Notes under the pieces: generated by a model
The model's database searches: none
Seen by the model: the letters and a program-made list of their open reading frames with translations, nothing else
Told to the model about the DNA's origin: nothing
Position numbers and translations under genes: made by a program
Assembly (NCBI GenBank): GCA_963924555.1
Contig: OZ004597.1
Span: forward strand, 1,488,001-1,552,000
Direction: 5' to 3'
Length of the DNA: 64,000 nt
Origin: Crambe crambe
Taxonomy: Eukaryota > Porifera > Demospongiae > Poecilosclerida > Crambeidae
Shown: one piece after another, positions 22,721 through 33,237 of the stretch
Layout of the letters: the number at the start of each line of letters is the position of its first letter
Position numbering within the stretch: the stretch's first letter is position 1

Positions 22721-23752
22721 TTATGTCTTGCGCCTCTTAGCTAAACTTGATGGTTGCTTGCAGTGCGGCTTTTTACCACCACTCTGACAAATGAAGCAGA
22801 TTGGGTATACAACAGCATACATTTCTCTGAGTTCTTTGAGTTCATCATCATTCACTAAGGAGTCTTCTCCTAACCCACAGTAATAACATGCTGGTGGAAA
22901 GTGTACTAGTACTGAGCTATACTGTAGATTTCAGGATGGCTGTCCATAAGGAATGAGAAATAGGTAGTGGCTTACAAGGACCTAATCCTTTCATGTCCTA
23001 TACAATCCATGCAGTTGTGTAAACCATAGAACAAACTGTATCCACCTATTCCTGACAACCAACCTGCAATGGACAGTAGTACAGCAGATTGCAGTGATCT
23101 TGCAATACAAATCCAGAACAGCCAAAACCAAAAATTTACATAGCCTCCTTTCAAGTAGCCCAACTCCAAAGCCATTTGAAAGGAGACTATGTAAATTTTG
23201 GTTTTGCTGTTCTGGATTTCATGTTGCAAGATCACTGCAATCTGCTGTACTGTGGCTCTAGATAAGATGAGCACACAATGGCTTCCCTCACAATGATGCT
23301 GTTTGGATAAGCTGAGTCAGGTGGCAGTAGAGCTGAACCACAAGTATACAATTTGGAGTCTTTGATGTCTTCAACTGCTTGGGAGATAGCACGGACGGGG
23401 GAATAGATGCACCGAGGTTTACTGCATTCTCCACAGGCTATAATAGCTCTAACTTTGCCTCTATTCTAGTACTGACTTTCTCTCTTTGTCAATTTCCTTG
23501 GCTTCCTCTGAAGCAACAGGTATTAGAGAAGGTCTATCCCTTTCAGAAGGTAGCTGCCTGTACACATCTGTAAAAGTTGTATTCATTTGCACAGATCTCT
23601 ACCTTCTCCACAGTGATCTCAGCCTGCATTTTCAACTTTCCAGGCAGCATCTCAAATGTGTCCTCCCAGGAGCACTTGACCACAGTCCTAGGCCTTATCA
23701 CTTGTTGGTTTTTCTTTATCAAAACACTTAGCCACGCAAAGCTACTGGCCAT
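22721..23752 (-). pseudogene. Cysteine-rich accessory gene of the nested element, interrupted by a hairpin
   Basis: Minus-strand pieces: a first exon from 23752 (MASSFAWLSVLIKKNQQVIR), a middle exon near 23480-23260 with IIACGECSKPRCIYS, YTCGSALLPPDSAYP and VREAIVCSS, and a last exon 22881-22721 with CGLGEDSLVNDDELKELREM, PICFICQSGGKKPHCKQ and a basic end. The spaced CxxC pairs look zinc-binding. Proteins of this pattern accompany transposons in other invertebrates; the function is unknown to me. A ~184-bp palindrome (23072-23255) falls where the middle exon should continue, so this copy is probably broken unless the hairpin is spliced out. Confidence 0.6.
23072..23255. repeat. Long perfect-arm hairpin within the nested element
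   Basis: Two ~80-bp arms, nearly exact complements, around a short loop at ~23165. The left arm contains GCAGATTGCAGTGATCTTGC, and the right arm contains GCAAGATCACTGCAATCTGC. It has the form of a small foldback element, or a locally duplicated and inverted segment of the gene it interrupts. Confidence 0.85.
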
Positions 23753-24320
23753 CTTTCACAAAGCAGCAGCTGGCAGCTGGTAAAAACCTCAAGTTTATTT
23801 TACCTAGACACTTGTGCGCATGCGCATTGCCACGCCCCCACCACACACCTTTTTTTTTCTTTTTTCTTTTGGAATGGAGAAAAAATAGACCCGCCGGATC
23901 CGTGAAACATGTAATCAATTAGGTATGGCCTAAACCAGATAAACTCTCATTACACTACTTTGAGATGGCTTCAAACAGATTCATGCCTTTAGAAGCTTTA
24001 CAATTATGCTAAAGTTTGGCTTTAGGGAGAAATATACTAAACTACTTACCTTGCCAGGAGAAAAAAGCTTCCAAAACTCACTAAATCACCTCCAGAAAGC
24101 ACTATAACAATTTCACCACTAAATAGAGCCCAGCAAGGTGGGGCTCCCACTTCTTTGGCTTCAGTATCTATGGAAACACTGTGAGATCATAGTGAGCTCA
24201 GCCATACCGCGCCATGAGTAAGAAATTTTCGCGCGTAACGCGCCCCCTGGTTGTGACCCCTATGACCTCCCATAGCAATACTATTGCGTTTCCAATCCCT
24301 CCTTTATCTATGGTTCAGTG

Positions 24321-27300
24321 TTAGACATCCTTTGGTTTGGGTTTAGGCTGAGGTAATTTAAATGTGTTGATAGGACATATCTGCCTAAAGTGCTCTGTCA
24401 TTATGCACTCCAGACGTTGCACACTGTTAGGCATATTGATGTAGCTCCTTTTGATGGCATTAAAATGAGCATGAATAGACTGCTCCCTGTTCCCCAAGAA
24501 AACCTAAACCAACTCTCCATTTTTTCAGGAACGGAACCATGTGGTCTTCCAGCATGTGCATTTTTGGCAGAACTGTCACATTTGGAAATGAATCCCTGTA
24601 GAAATCCATGAAGTCTTTGATTCTAGAGTCTATTGAAATTAAAACAGGTTTGTACAATGTATATTCATGGCATCCTACTTTCCAAGCTCGTCTATTTCCT
24701 TCTCTTCCAGAACCTTACTGCTGTCATATATTGAATGACATCTAGCAAAATAACTGAATGCCTTAGTAAAGGTTTTTTTGAATGAATTGTGCCTTTGGTA
24801 GAAGTTGTGAGCATCTGTCCTGGGCCAACTCAACAACAGAATTGCAGAGTGTGGAAATATTTACTTCCTGCTGACAAACACATCTTTAACACCTGCTTGA
24901 AGGTGCATACTTAGTTTACCTTGAGTGTTCTATGCACGTGGTTACCAATAAATGTTCCACCATAATAGGCCTGCCTATGCACATTGAATGAGATCAATGC
25001 TGTATCCAGTGCCAAACAAAAAGGGCCATCCTTTCTTGAAAAGCTCTTCTTTTTTGTTAGTGCTGATAATTCTGTTGTCTTTATGATCGAGGGAGTATAT
25101 ATTTAATTTTATTAGGTGTATGACTACTTACTATGGCATCCAACATTGCTTTATGCTCTTTGATGGCTTTGGTTACGGATACGATTGATGGATCTGATGG
25201 ACTGCTGGCATTGAGGGCACAAAGCATCAGAGTCTGATCAAGCCACTTCAGATGTTGTTCAAAGCTGTCTTTTATATCCAGCAACTCCCTTTCCTTCCTT
25301 ACCAAGTCACAGTACTTGGCATATCCAGGTGAGTCTTCTTCTTTTGAGGAGTGTAGGGCCATTTGTATGTCCAGCTCGTGACATTCATCCTCCAATAGTG
25401 TGAAGAGACGAAAGAAGATACCAAGAGTGATGTGTAAGCCAGGAAGACAGACCTAAGTGACAGGTTAGTATATTATTTGTATTTTACTCTATGTATTATT
25501 TGGTAATGGTACCGATTCGATCTCAATATTAAAGATATGTGATGCCATAGCATTGTTAAATTCTTTGGCCCTCTTGATGTTGCCACCATCAGCAAGGAAG
25601 TTGGAATAGTCCTTCTTTGATCCCTTCCAATGTTCGTTTGGTGCTGGTACCACGTTCGGCTATTGGGATTTTTAAATCTTCACTTTTAATGAGGCACCAG
25701 AGACAATTGTGGCGACCTACCCATTTTTTGATAATTATTTGAAAGGAATAGGACTATATACTTATATCCTTACCACTTGCTCCTGATAACCCATACAAGT
25801 TACAAAGAAACTCGTAGTCCCCTGATAGGAATACACATGTGATTTGGTTTTCACCTGATGAGTTCCTATAATATACTGTAGACCTTTTCTTCTGGTACTA
25901 TTATTATGCATGTACCTCCATACAAGCTTTTTTAAATCATCAACTTGTGACTTGTATGCATCCAAGGAGAGATGCAGGTTAGTTTTGCTGTCTGATGCCT
26001 CGTAGGCTACAAACACACGTGTTTGTGACTGCATTTGGTTTTGAGCAGTTTCCAATTTGAAAATTCATCTTCAATTTCTGTTGGTAAACAGAAATTCTTC
26101 CAGTACTCATCATCTGGTGACACCAAAGAGCCAATCAACAACGGTAAACTCTGACCGAGGAGCCACATTTGAGAGGCTTCAAAAAATAATAATTTTTTCA
26201 ATGTGACAGAATTGAGTCGGGAAGATTTTACCATTTTGTTTGAGTGAGTTGCTATCATTTGTCAGTGTTTCTCTAGTAATTGGGCTGGGTCTATTTTTGG
26301 TGTCCATGTATCTGTAATCAAAATTTTCGAGCCTAAAGTTGAGTTCATCCAGTGTAAAACACTTGTCTTCATACACAAATCTTTTTAGCATCAACTTGGC
26401 CTCGTATAGCAATCCTCCTTCCAACACATCGTGCATTATGTCTGGTATGAGTGCTCCATTACAGGTATGAAAATATTTCAAACCATTTAGGATACATGTA
26501 CTATTAATTCCATATTCTACTGAGAGAGAATTGGTTGTATCCTGTTCAACTTCAGTACACTGTTTATTGTGTTCATCTGGTGTACGTAAGTCACACTGGT
26601 CTTCATGAGCCTACACATTTGATATTTTAAATAAAGTCCACTATTACATGTAATAAAAGTAGTCACATTGGGAATATGGGTTGTGTACATAATGTGACCG
26701 TTCTATTTAGAACCCACCCACCATCAGCTTATTGATACTTCCAATCAGTTTTATATCCTCATATTTAGTAAGAACCTATAAGCAATTGATCCTTCCTTGA
26801 AACCTCCAACTGCACAACTCCCAAGGTTATCAGCACAAACTGTAACAAGAGTTCCATGTACTATAGTTTTTCGTCCATTGTATAAAAGCTGTATTCCATT
26901 CTCCTGTTTGTGGGAAAGGGTTAAATATGGCATTTGATTTAGTAGGACTATTAGCTATTGTACCAGTTTCATTATGTCCTCCATTATAGGCTTCAGGATT
27001 GTATTCATAGAGTACTTGTCAATGAACTTTCGTTTAACTATTGCAAGTAATTTGATGTGGTTGATTTTAGATCTCATTGTAGGTGGCAGGTTGTTCTAAA
27101 ATAGTTGTAATTAAGCTAGTGATCTCATCAATTTTTGCTTGGTTACCTAATTTGTGCTTCTTCCGCTTGGAACCTAACGGATTGCATATCTCTACATCAT
27201 CAGGTTCAATTGTAGTGCTGAAGAAAAAAAGATTTTGTTTTATAAATTGCCCATCACAGAAGTCAGCTATTACATCAGTACTATCGGTACGAGACCTTTG

Positions 27301-28121
27301 GAGCTATAATAAGAGTATGTTAGTATATATATATAGGTTGAGGGGGCATACATACACACCTGTTTACAAATAGAATCATCTAGTAGGAGGGATTGAATCA
27401 GTTCTAATAATGGCACATACATCATTACTTCCTTTGTTTGCAAATATTTTCTTTTTCTGCCATGCCCTTTCCATTTACTCACAGTGCCCAGCTCAGGCAT
27501 TATGACACATTTTTGGGTATGCATACACTGTGTGTGTAACATACCACAAATCCAAGCTTTTCTTTGCAATGTATGAATTTTCAACACTTCTAAATGGCCT
27601 ACCAAATTTTCCATTTGGATCAAAATTTCTTTCAGCTTTGGAACTTTGCCCATGTCTAGCCTTGCTTCAGTTAAGGCTGACTTAACTGCCAAAAATACTT
27701 CTGACAAAATGTACCGATTTAAATCAGTAACTCTCTCTATAATTTCTTCAGTATGCTGCTATGGACTCAAACTGAGGGGGTAAGCCTCTAGAATTAATGC
27801 TAGCATTTTCTTGATCTGCTTGGGTTTCTTCCTCCTCACAAACCTGTATTTCACCAGGATCGTAATGAGTGCTAGTAGATTGGTAGTCTCTAGCAGTTTG
27901 GGGAGGCATTCATGATCACTATAAATGTGGTTAGCGTATGTTTTCATATTTGTAAAATGTCGGGTACAATTTTCTATCGAACATTGCAGGGAGAAACCAG
28001 GCCTTGTAGAATGTACCAAGCGTATGTGAGGCAATAGAAATTGAAATTCGGTAGCTTGAAACTCGCACAGAGTGGGCATTGAAAAATAGTTCCGGATGTT
28101 GACATTGCTATAGTGATACAA
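24321..28121 (-). pseudogene. C2H2-bearing transposon-type gene (IMHDVLEG family), frame broken near its end
   Basis: Multi-exon minus-strand gene. The N-terminus has C2H2-like spacing (LQCSIENCTRHF...YANHIYSDH). Later blocks include YVPLLELIQSLLLDD, ADNLGSCAVGGFKEG, the signature LIPDIMHDVLEGGLLYE, LNFRLENFDYRYMDTKNRPS, QMWLLGQSLPLLIG, LPKMHMLEDHMVPFL and a C-terminal SIHAHFNAIKRSYINMPNSV. This order matches a large family found in fish, cnidarian and sponge genomes that behaves like transposon-derived genes; its chemistry is not known to me. At about 24480 the frame between GFLGEQGA and SIHAHFN is lost, consistent with two missing bases. It is divergent from the SAM-domain gene, and its stop codon lies 1 bp from the target duplication of transposon A. 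Confidence 0.7.
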
Positions 28122-28196
28122 GTTAATTTTTACACCAATGTTTTGATTAACTCTTACATAATAGTCTGTTAATTCTACTTAGATCCAGCCTTCACT

Positions 28197-28761
28197 AGAC
28201 ACAGGCGGATTCTGCCAATTCCCCCCCCCCCCCCCCCAATTATGCTTTTTAGCACTGCCACTATATTTTTGCCATATTATGCCAAATATTATGCCCAAAT
28301 ATGCCAACACAAAGCATTATATTGCATATTGTCTCTTTCCAAAAGTTTCACTAAGCAGTGAAAAAACTCTTTCTGATGCAGCCAAATTGTTGCACTGCTA
28401 GTGGTGATGCTGAATTACGATGCAACACCTACATCACATTCACATGCATCACTGTAAAAATAAATGTGTAAAAACAACCCATTTTTAGGTTATCTGAGTT
28501 GCTTAGATAACCTAAAAATGGGTTGTTTTTACACACGAGTTGCAAATTGCAACTCAGACAACCCATTTTTAGGTTGTTTTTACACATTTGTTTTTACAGT
28601 GATGTTGATTCTGTGAATCATTCACTGCTGAATAGAAAGAATAGACCATGCAGTAGTGGGTTGTAATGCCAGAAAAATTGCCATTTTTATGCCAAATTAT
28701 GCCCTTTGCCATGATGTACCTATTATGCCAAAATTTATGCTGGCATAATCCGCCTGTGCCT
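28197..28761. mobile_element. 565-bp non-autonomous element with 10-bp direct flanks
   Basis: The left end AGACACAGGCGGATT and right end (complement AGGCACAGGCGGATT) form inverted repeats with one mismatch. AGCCTTCACT flanks both sides (28187-28196 and 28762-28771), a target duplication of 8-10 bp as in hAT-like elements. The interior has a C18 run (28220-28237), repeated ATTATGCC phrases and a nested hairpin. It sits in the shared upstream region of the C2H2 and SAM genes. The right flank is itself tandemly duplicated (GCCTAGCCTTCACTTACTTT, twice). Confidence 0.85.
28447..28604. mobile_element. Nested hairpin element with CACTGTAAAAA ends
   Basis: Begins CATCACTGTAAAAA and ends TTTTTACAGTGATG, exact inverted repeats. 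Inside, AACAACCCATTTTTAGGTTA is repeated in both orientations three times, so the whole can fold on itself. No coding capacity. It lies within the 565-bp element, so it inserted later. Confidence 0.85.
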
Positions 28762-28887
28762 AGCCTTCACTTACTTTATCGGTGCCTAGCCTTCACTTAC
28801 TTTATCATGTTGATCTCACGTGTGGCATAATGCACATGATCATGCATGCACAAAGCAGCTGCTCGATATTTCAGTTTTTTCTTCAAA

Positions 28888-31616
28888 ATGGAGGAAAAGT
28901 TAATCCCTTCCTATTCTTTCAGAGAGTTTTCTGAATATCTTGCTAACTATTTTGATCAAGAAGTAGCTAATGCTTTTGAAAAGAATAAAATATCAGGATC
29001 CTCTTTTCTGAAATTATCAGAGAGTCAGCTTGGAAGAATGGTGGAAGCTATAGGTGATATAGTGGAGCTTCAGTCACTCCAATCTAGAGTTCATGAAGCT
29101 GGAGCTAAGGTGCTTGTTTGATCATGTCCAAAGTCAGGCTATCATTCTGTGATTGCTTGTTTTAATGCTAAAATATTATTTACCAAGTAATTAATACAAG
29201 TTGTTTGTGTTGTTTATTATGCAGGTTGCTGGTAATTCTGATAGTTGTATTAATAGTGCTCCATTTCAAACTGTAAGCAATATCAAGATCGGTTCTACTT
29301 TATTAATGTAGGAATATATTTATGTTCACATGTAGCTTTCACCCAGTTCCGGTCTTAATGTGGCATTGGCTGAAAAATCTGACTGTTCCGCTCCTAGTGC
29401 AAGTTATGAACAACCCAGTGAATAATTCCTGATTTGGGGGCCAAGGCCCTGCATTGCATTTGTCTAATTAGGGGTATCTTGTGTACTTGGGTATGCACTG
29501 TTATTTCATATGCTGGGTACACTGTGGTTATTCCATGCACCATGGACTTCCTGGTATACTAGGGATGTCTGTGGTTATACCATGGACTTAGAAGGTGTCA
29601 TAAGTGTTCCTTGTGTACAGGTTTCTTCGGCCAGCATTTTCGATTGGTTAAGTTCTTTCAAGATCCCTACACAATTTTCACTTAAAACCATGAGTGCTCT
29701 GAAAGGAGAAAACAAGATGGATATTACTAAAGCTGTGAGATGTGAAATCGTTTCGAGTATTGCTACCCTTGTTATGGTGATACTATCGAACCTACACCCG
29801 AACAGTTGACAAGTTTAGCACAACGTTTGATCAGCCAGTACCCAATTCTCAAGGATAATTATGGATGTGGATATGTAAGTAATTATCTCAGTAAATTTCT
29901 CTTGAAACCATAAATTTGAAGTGTAGATTCTCACAAAATTAGTAAGCCACTTAATTTTCAAATAATGCACACTAAAATATCGGATTGGTTAGGATTCTGG
30001 TTTGGGTCCATTATGGGTACATGCAGTTCATTGAGCTATGCTCTTGATTTATTTTTTTACTACTTTAGTATTGATGCCTCATAATAATATGATATTGATT
30101 TTTAGACAACTTGGCGAAACAGGTTGAGAGAAAAATTAAAAAATCTAAGGAAAAGAAAGAAAAAACAGGGACATAACTCGGGTGGTAACGAGGATGATGA
30201 ACAGTTGTGTAGAAAGAAGCCATGTCTGGACACGGATGAGTATAAATCCAATGTGAAATTATTGAAGGAGGAGCTAAAAAAGAAAAAACTGAAGTCTAAA
30301 ACGATTAAGAATATCGTGGATGACACAGAACAAACTAGAAGAACGTGGACAACAACTGATGGACCAAGTGTACAGGAAGTACTAACTGAATATCCAAGCC
30401 TGCGTTTTCAAAGATGGGTATGTAACGTCATACAATATTGAAATGTTCAATTATACCTGAACTTGCAATTATGCCACGCCAGAAAAAGGGGTTCTTAGGT
30501 CATCTTTTATGTGGTGTAGAAAGTGTGTGTTTTTTGTTTTTTTTTTGTTTTTTTCCTGGTTAGGGGTTGTCATCTATATTAGGTTCAAATCATCAAAGTA
30601 ATCCTAATTGCTGATTTTGACTTGGGCATCCATCCAAGCTGTTTGGATCGTAACTGGGATCCCTGATAAGGATTTATAAATTGCATCATTCCTTAGCTAA
30701 CCCCCATAACTAATAATCCTTCTAAGAAAACAATAAGTAAAAGGTGGGTATTAATTAGAAACATTTTCTAGGTAAGGAGAGAATTTCAACAGATTATTAC
30801 TGTCAGCGATGTTCCCACTCTTGTAAATGATTGGAATACTGTATGGGTGCCGAAAATTTTGTTATATGGTGATAAAGAATCCAAAGCGAGTAATAGTTTG
30901 ACCAAAAAGCTAACTGGTAAGTGATACATAGTTCATGGCAATTAACATGGCTACATAAGAAATTTGAACCGAGCAAGCCCTGTTTTTACACAATATCTGC
31001 ATACCACTTGTGCAGTGGGTCTCAATGGACTCCCAACACCTCCATAACTAGGGATGTATCATTATGATGCTAAGGTACTGACTCATTCCTTGAGACCCTT
31101 CCTGCATAAGGGGATCTATCGTACAGATACACTATTTATTTACACAATCATCTATATTCTTGTTTCAGAGTCATCTCATTATTGTGAGGTTGGTAGGGCT
31201 CTTGTCATCTTGGAACATTTCTTATATCCAAGGTCTTCTAAAAATAAGAAAAGCATTCTTTACTATTATGAACATGTACGTATTATGAATTATGCATACA
31301 ACGTCAAGTCAGTATACTATTATTGTTATTATTGTTGTTGTAGACATGCTGTAACATCGAAGAAGTTTCCCTTGCTTATGGTCAGAGTGAACCATATATA
31401 TTAGCTGCAGAAGATTCGTATCATTTGATTGTGGAAGGTGTTTTCATGTATTCCTGTGAGAACCTTTTGGATGCTGTTATAGATTATGTGTTGAATATGG
31501 AATACCCTAAGAGCATGTATGCTCTGTACATATTTCTTCAACATTTTGTAATAGGATTGAAAGACAATAGTAAAATTCCTACATCAGTATTGACTCTGTG
31601 TTCTAATTTGCAGTAG
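28888..31616 (+). pseudogene. SAM-domain protein (SAMD3-like family) with a one-base frame break
   Basis: Exons: 28888-29109, 29225-29272, 29336-~29428, ~29622-29874, 30106-30417, 30772-30916, 31169-31275, 31344-31616. Residues ~8-70 form a SAM domain (FSEYLANYFDQEVANAFEKN, then SGSSFLKLSESQLGRM). The second half follows the SAMD3-like layout: EIVSSIATL, EQLTSLAQRLISQYPILKD, GCGYTTWRNRLREKLKN, a lysine-rich stretch, WVRREFQQIITV, SEPYILAAEDSYHLIVEG and a C-terminal YPKSMYALYIFLQHFV. SAM domains mediate protein contacts; the role of this family is unknown. Near 29770 (CTTGTTATGG) the frame shifts, and one inserted base would restore continuity. The third-exon donor is unresolved. It is divergent from the C2H2 gene. 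Confidence 0.72.
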
Positions 31617-32033
31617 CTGTATTCATGGTTAACTTTATCTAATTATTGTTTATTTGCTCTGGATTTTGAAAATTAATTTTGTTGAAAGAGTTTTTGTTAC
31701 TTTGAAAGAGTTGACATGACTCCACAGTGGTGTACTTACATTACACCTCAGAGGGGTAACAGTTACCCAATGATAAGGGTTTAATTTGCCCAGTCGTGGG
31801 AACTCCAATTTTGGGGTTATCATAACCCTGAATTTTTAACAGTGTGGAGGCTTCACTTGAATCTATTCGGGGTGTGGTCACACGTACTACTGATATCGGC
31901 TAGTAAATTGTAATTTTGAAGATAGAATTGGTTAACGAATTAATTTTAGTGCCTTACCTTTCCACCTACAACTAATGAATCCATTGGTGGGCATCAATTT
32001 GTCAACTAGTAAGCCTATTGCTTGTTTTTCCAT
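31617..32033. other. Interval between the SAM gene and the RAG1-like relic
   Basis: Convergent 3' flanks. No further coding is seen; in particular no RAG1 catalytic core follows the relic here. Confidence 0.6.
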
Positions 32034-32850
32034 TCAAGATTGAGTAGGGATGTCTGAGGTGTGCAAGAGATGGTTGACAGTGATCTTTGAGGGAGATGGA
32101 ATTTCAACGTGGGTGCAGTTTGATGTAATATGCAGCTTCAGATCCTTAAGTTGCATCACTTCTCCACAGTCATTCTTACACCTCACCAAAAGGCTACTGA
32201 ATACTTTCATCACAACTGGAGATGGAATGCACAGGTGATGAGGCAGTATAGACCTTCCATTGCAGTTACAGAGAAGAGAGCTACCACTTTCACAACTGCT
32301 GACAATACAAGGTACACATATATAGTGCCGGCAAGTTGCTATTTCCAGTGGTTGATTCGGAATGCAGGAACAGCTCAAACAGAGCAAATCATTCAGCATG
32401 GAATTGGGAAGGAAATAGGAGGGTTGTAGTTGGAAATTCACAAATTAGGGTGGATCGATTTCAGCTACTCTGGTCATTATCGATCTATTCATGTTATCTT
32501 GGTCGCCCTTTCACTTCTAATGCTACTTTCCTTCTTTTAGGCTTCCCACCACCTGACACAGTCAAACAAACTTCACAATCTTCAGAATGTGGAAGCCATG
32601 ATTTTGATTTTAAATTGGTGGATCGTACTTCACCCCTTTCCTTTTGGATCTCTTTCAATGTCAAGTAGCAGCTGTTGCACACCACTGGAGGGTAGATATT
32701 GTCAGATTCAGAAGAGACCTCCAGGCTGAGCTCTGATAAGAGGATACCCTTACATGCAGCACTATATTTATTATGTTCATATCCTTTAGGCTTCTTTCCA
32801 CACACCCTACATCTATTTTTAATGCACTTTTTATGATGCTCCATAGACAC
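32034..32850 (-). pseudogene. RAG1 N-terminus-like gene (zinc region plus RING), broken
   Basis: Minus strand. Part 1 (32850-32494) has the cysteine layout of the RAG1 N-terminal zinc-binding region: CRVCGKKPKGYEHNKYSAAC, then YPPVVCNSCYLTL, then a tryptophan-proline-histidine block SWLPHSEDCEVCLTV and a basic patch GGKPKRRK. Part 2 (~32420-32034) resembles the RAG1 RING and following finger: LCLSCSC, CRHYICVPCIVSSC, CNCNGRSILP, SLLVRCKNDCGEVMQLKDLK and HITSNC. Between them the frame changes after KGRP and a TAA stop occurs just before NFQLQPS, so the copy is probably dead. There is no RAG1 core (DDE) domain. RAG1 N-terminal-only transposon genes (N-RAG-TP) are known from molluscs, which makes a mobile-element origin plausible here. 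Confidence 0.72.
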
Positions 32851-33237
32851 TGAAAAAAAAATTATAAGTTAAATATTTTATTTATAGTATTATAATTTAG
32901 ACCTTCTTCATTTGTTTTATCAGTGCAATACCTGAATTATTATTGTTAGGTCCAGACCACAAGGAATTTCAAGACGGTGCCTTCTCCAATGAATACCGAT
33001 GTTTCATAGATAGTTGCTATGGTATCGATGCGCAGTTGTGTTTAGCGTAAAAACCACTTATGCGCGTGGTTTAGACCGGGTTTTCCCTTTGTTGTTTGAC
33101 CTTTTGGGGCTATCTCTAGGGCTTCACAGCAACCGAAAAGGTCACAAAGCCCCTAGCAACTACTGCCCATCGTTGTCGTGCATAATGTAATTTAATTTTG
33201 TTAGACCGGAAATGTTGAACATGGAATTTAATTAAGC

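Larger units (their letters stand above)
22510..23931. mobile_element. Nested 1.4-kb element inside transposon A
   Basis: The left end AGGCCATACCTAATTGATTA continues CATGTTTCACGGAT; the complement is found at 23898-23931, so the inverted repeats are about 34 bp and nearly perfect. A20 and T-rich tracts sit next to the left end, and a CT/T-rich tract near the right. A perfect TGCGCATGCGCA palindrome (23815-23826) lies ~65 bp upstream of the internal gene. I could not define a clean target-site duplication. It is a young insertion into A, given the matched ends. Confidence 0.82.
18383..24312. mobile_element. P-like DNA transposon A, 5.93 kb, with target-site duplication
   Basis: The left end CATAGATAAAGGAGG...GATTGGAAAC (18383-18414) is inverted at the right end (24288-24312, GTTTCCAATC...TTTATCTATG); the left copy has an internal 7-bp duplication. 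The flanks GTTCAGT at 18376-18382 and 24313-24319 are direct repeats, a 7-bp target duplication. Inside are a plus-strand accessory gene, a convergent P-like transposase and a nested 1.4-kb element. The ends match the pattern of transposon B (CATAGATA...GGGATTGGAAAC). The element sits 1 bp past the stop codon of the minus-strand C2H2 gene on its right. Confidence 0.9.

Noticed and set aside
32034..33237. Complete RAG1 or RAG1-RAG2 transposon
   Set aside because: No catalytic core, no RAG2-like kelch gene and no recombination-signal-like ends are visible.
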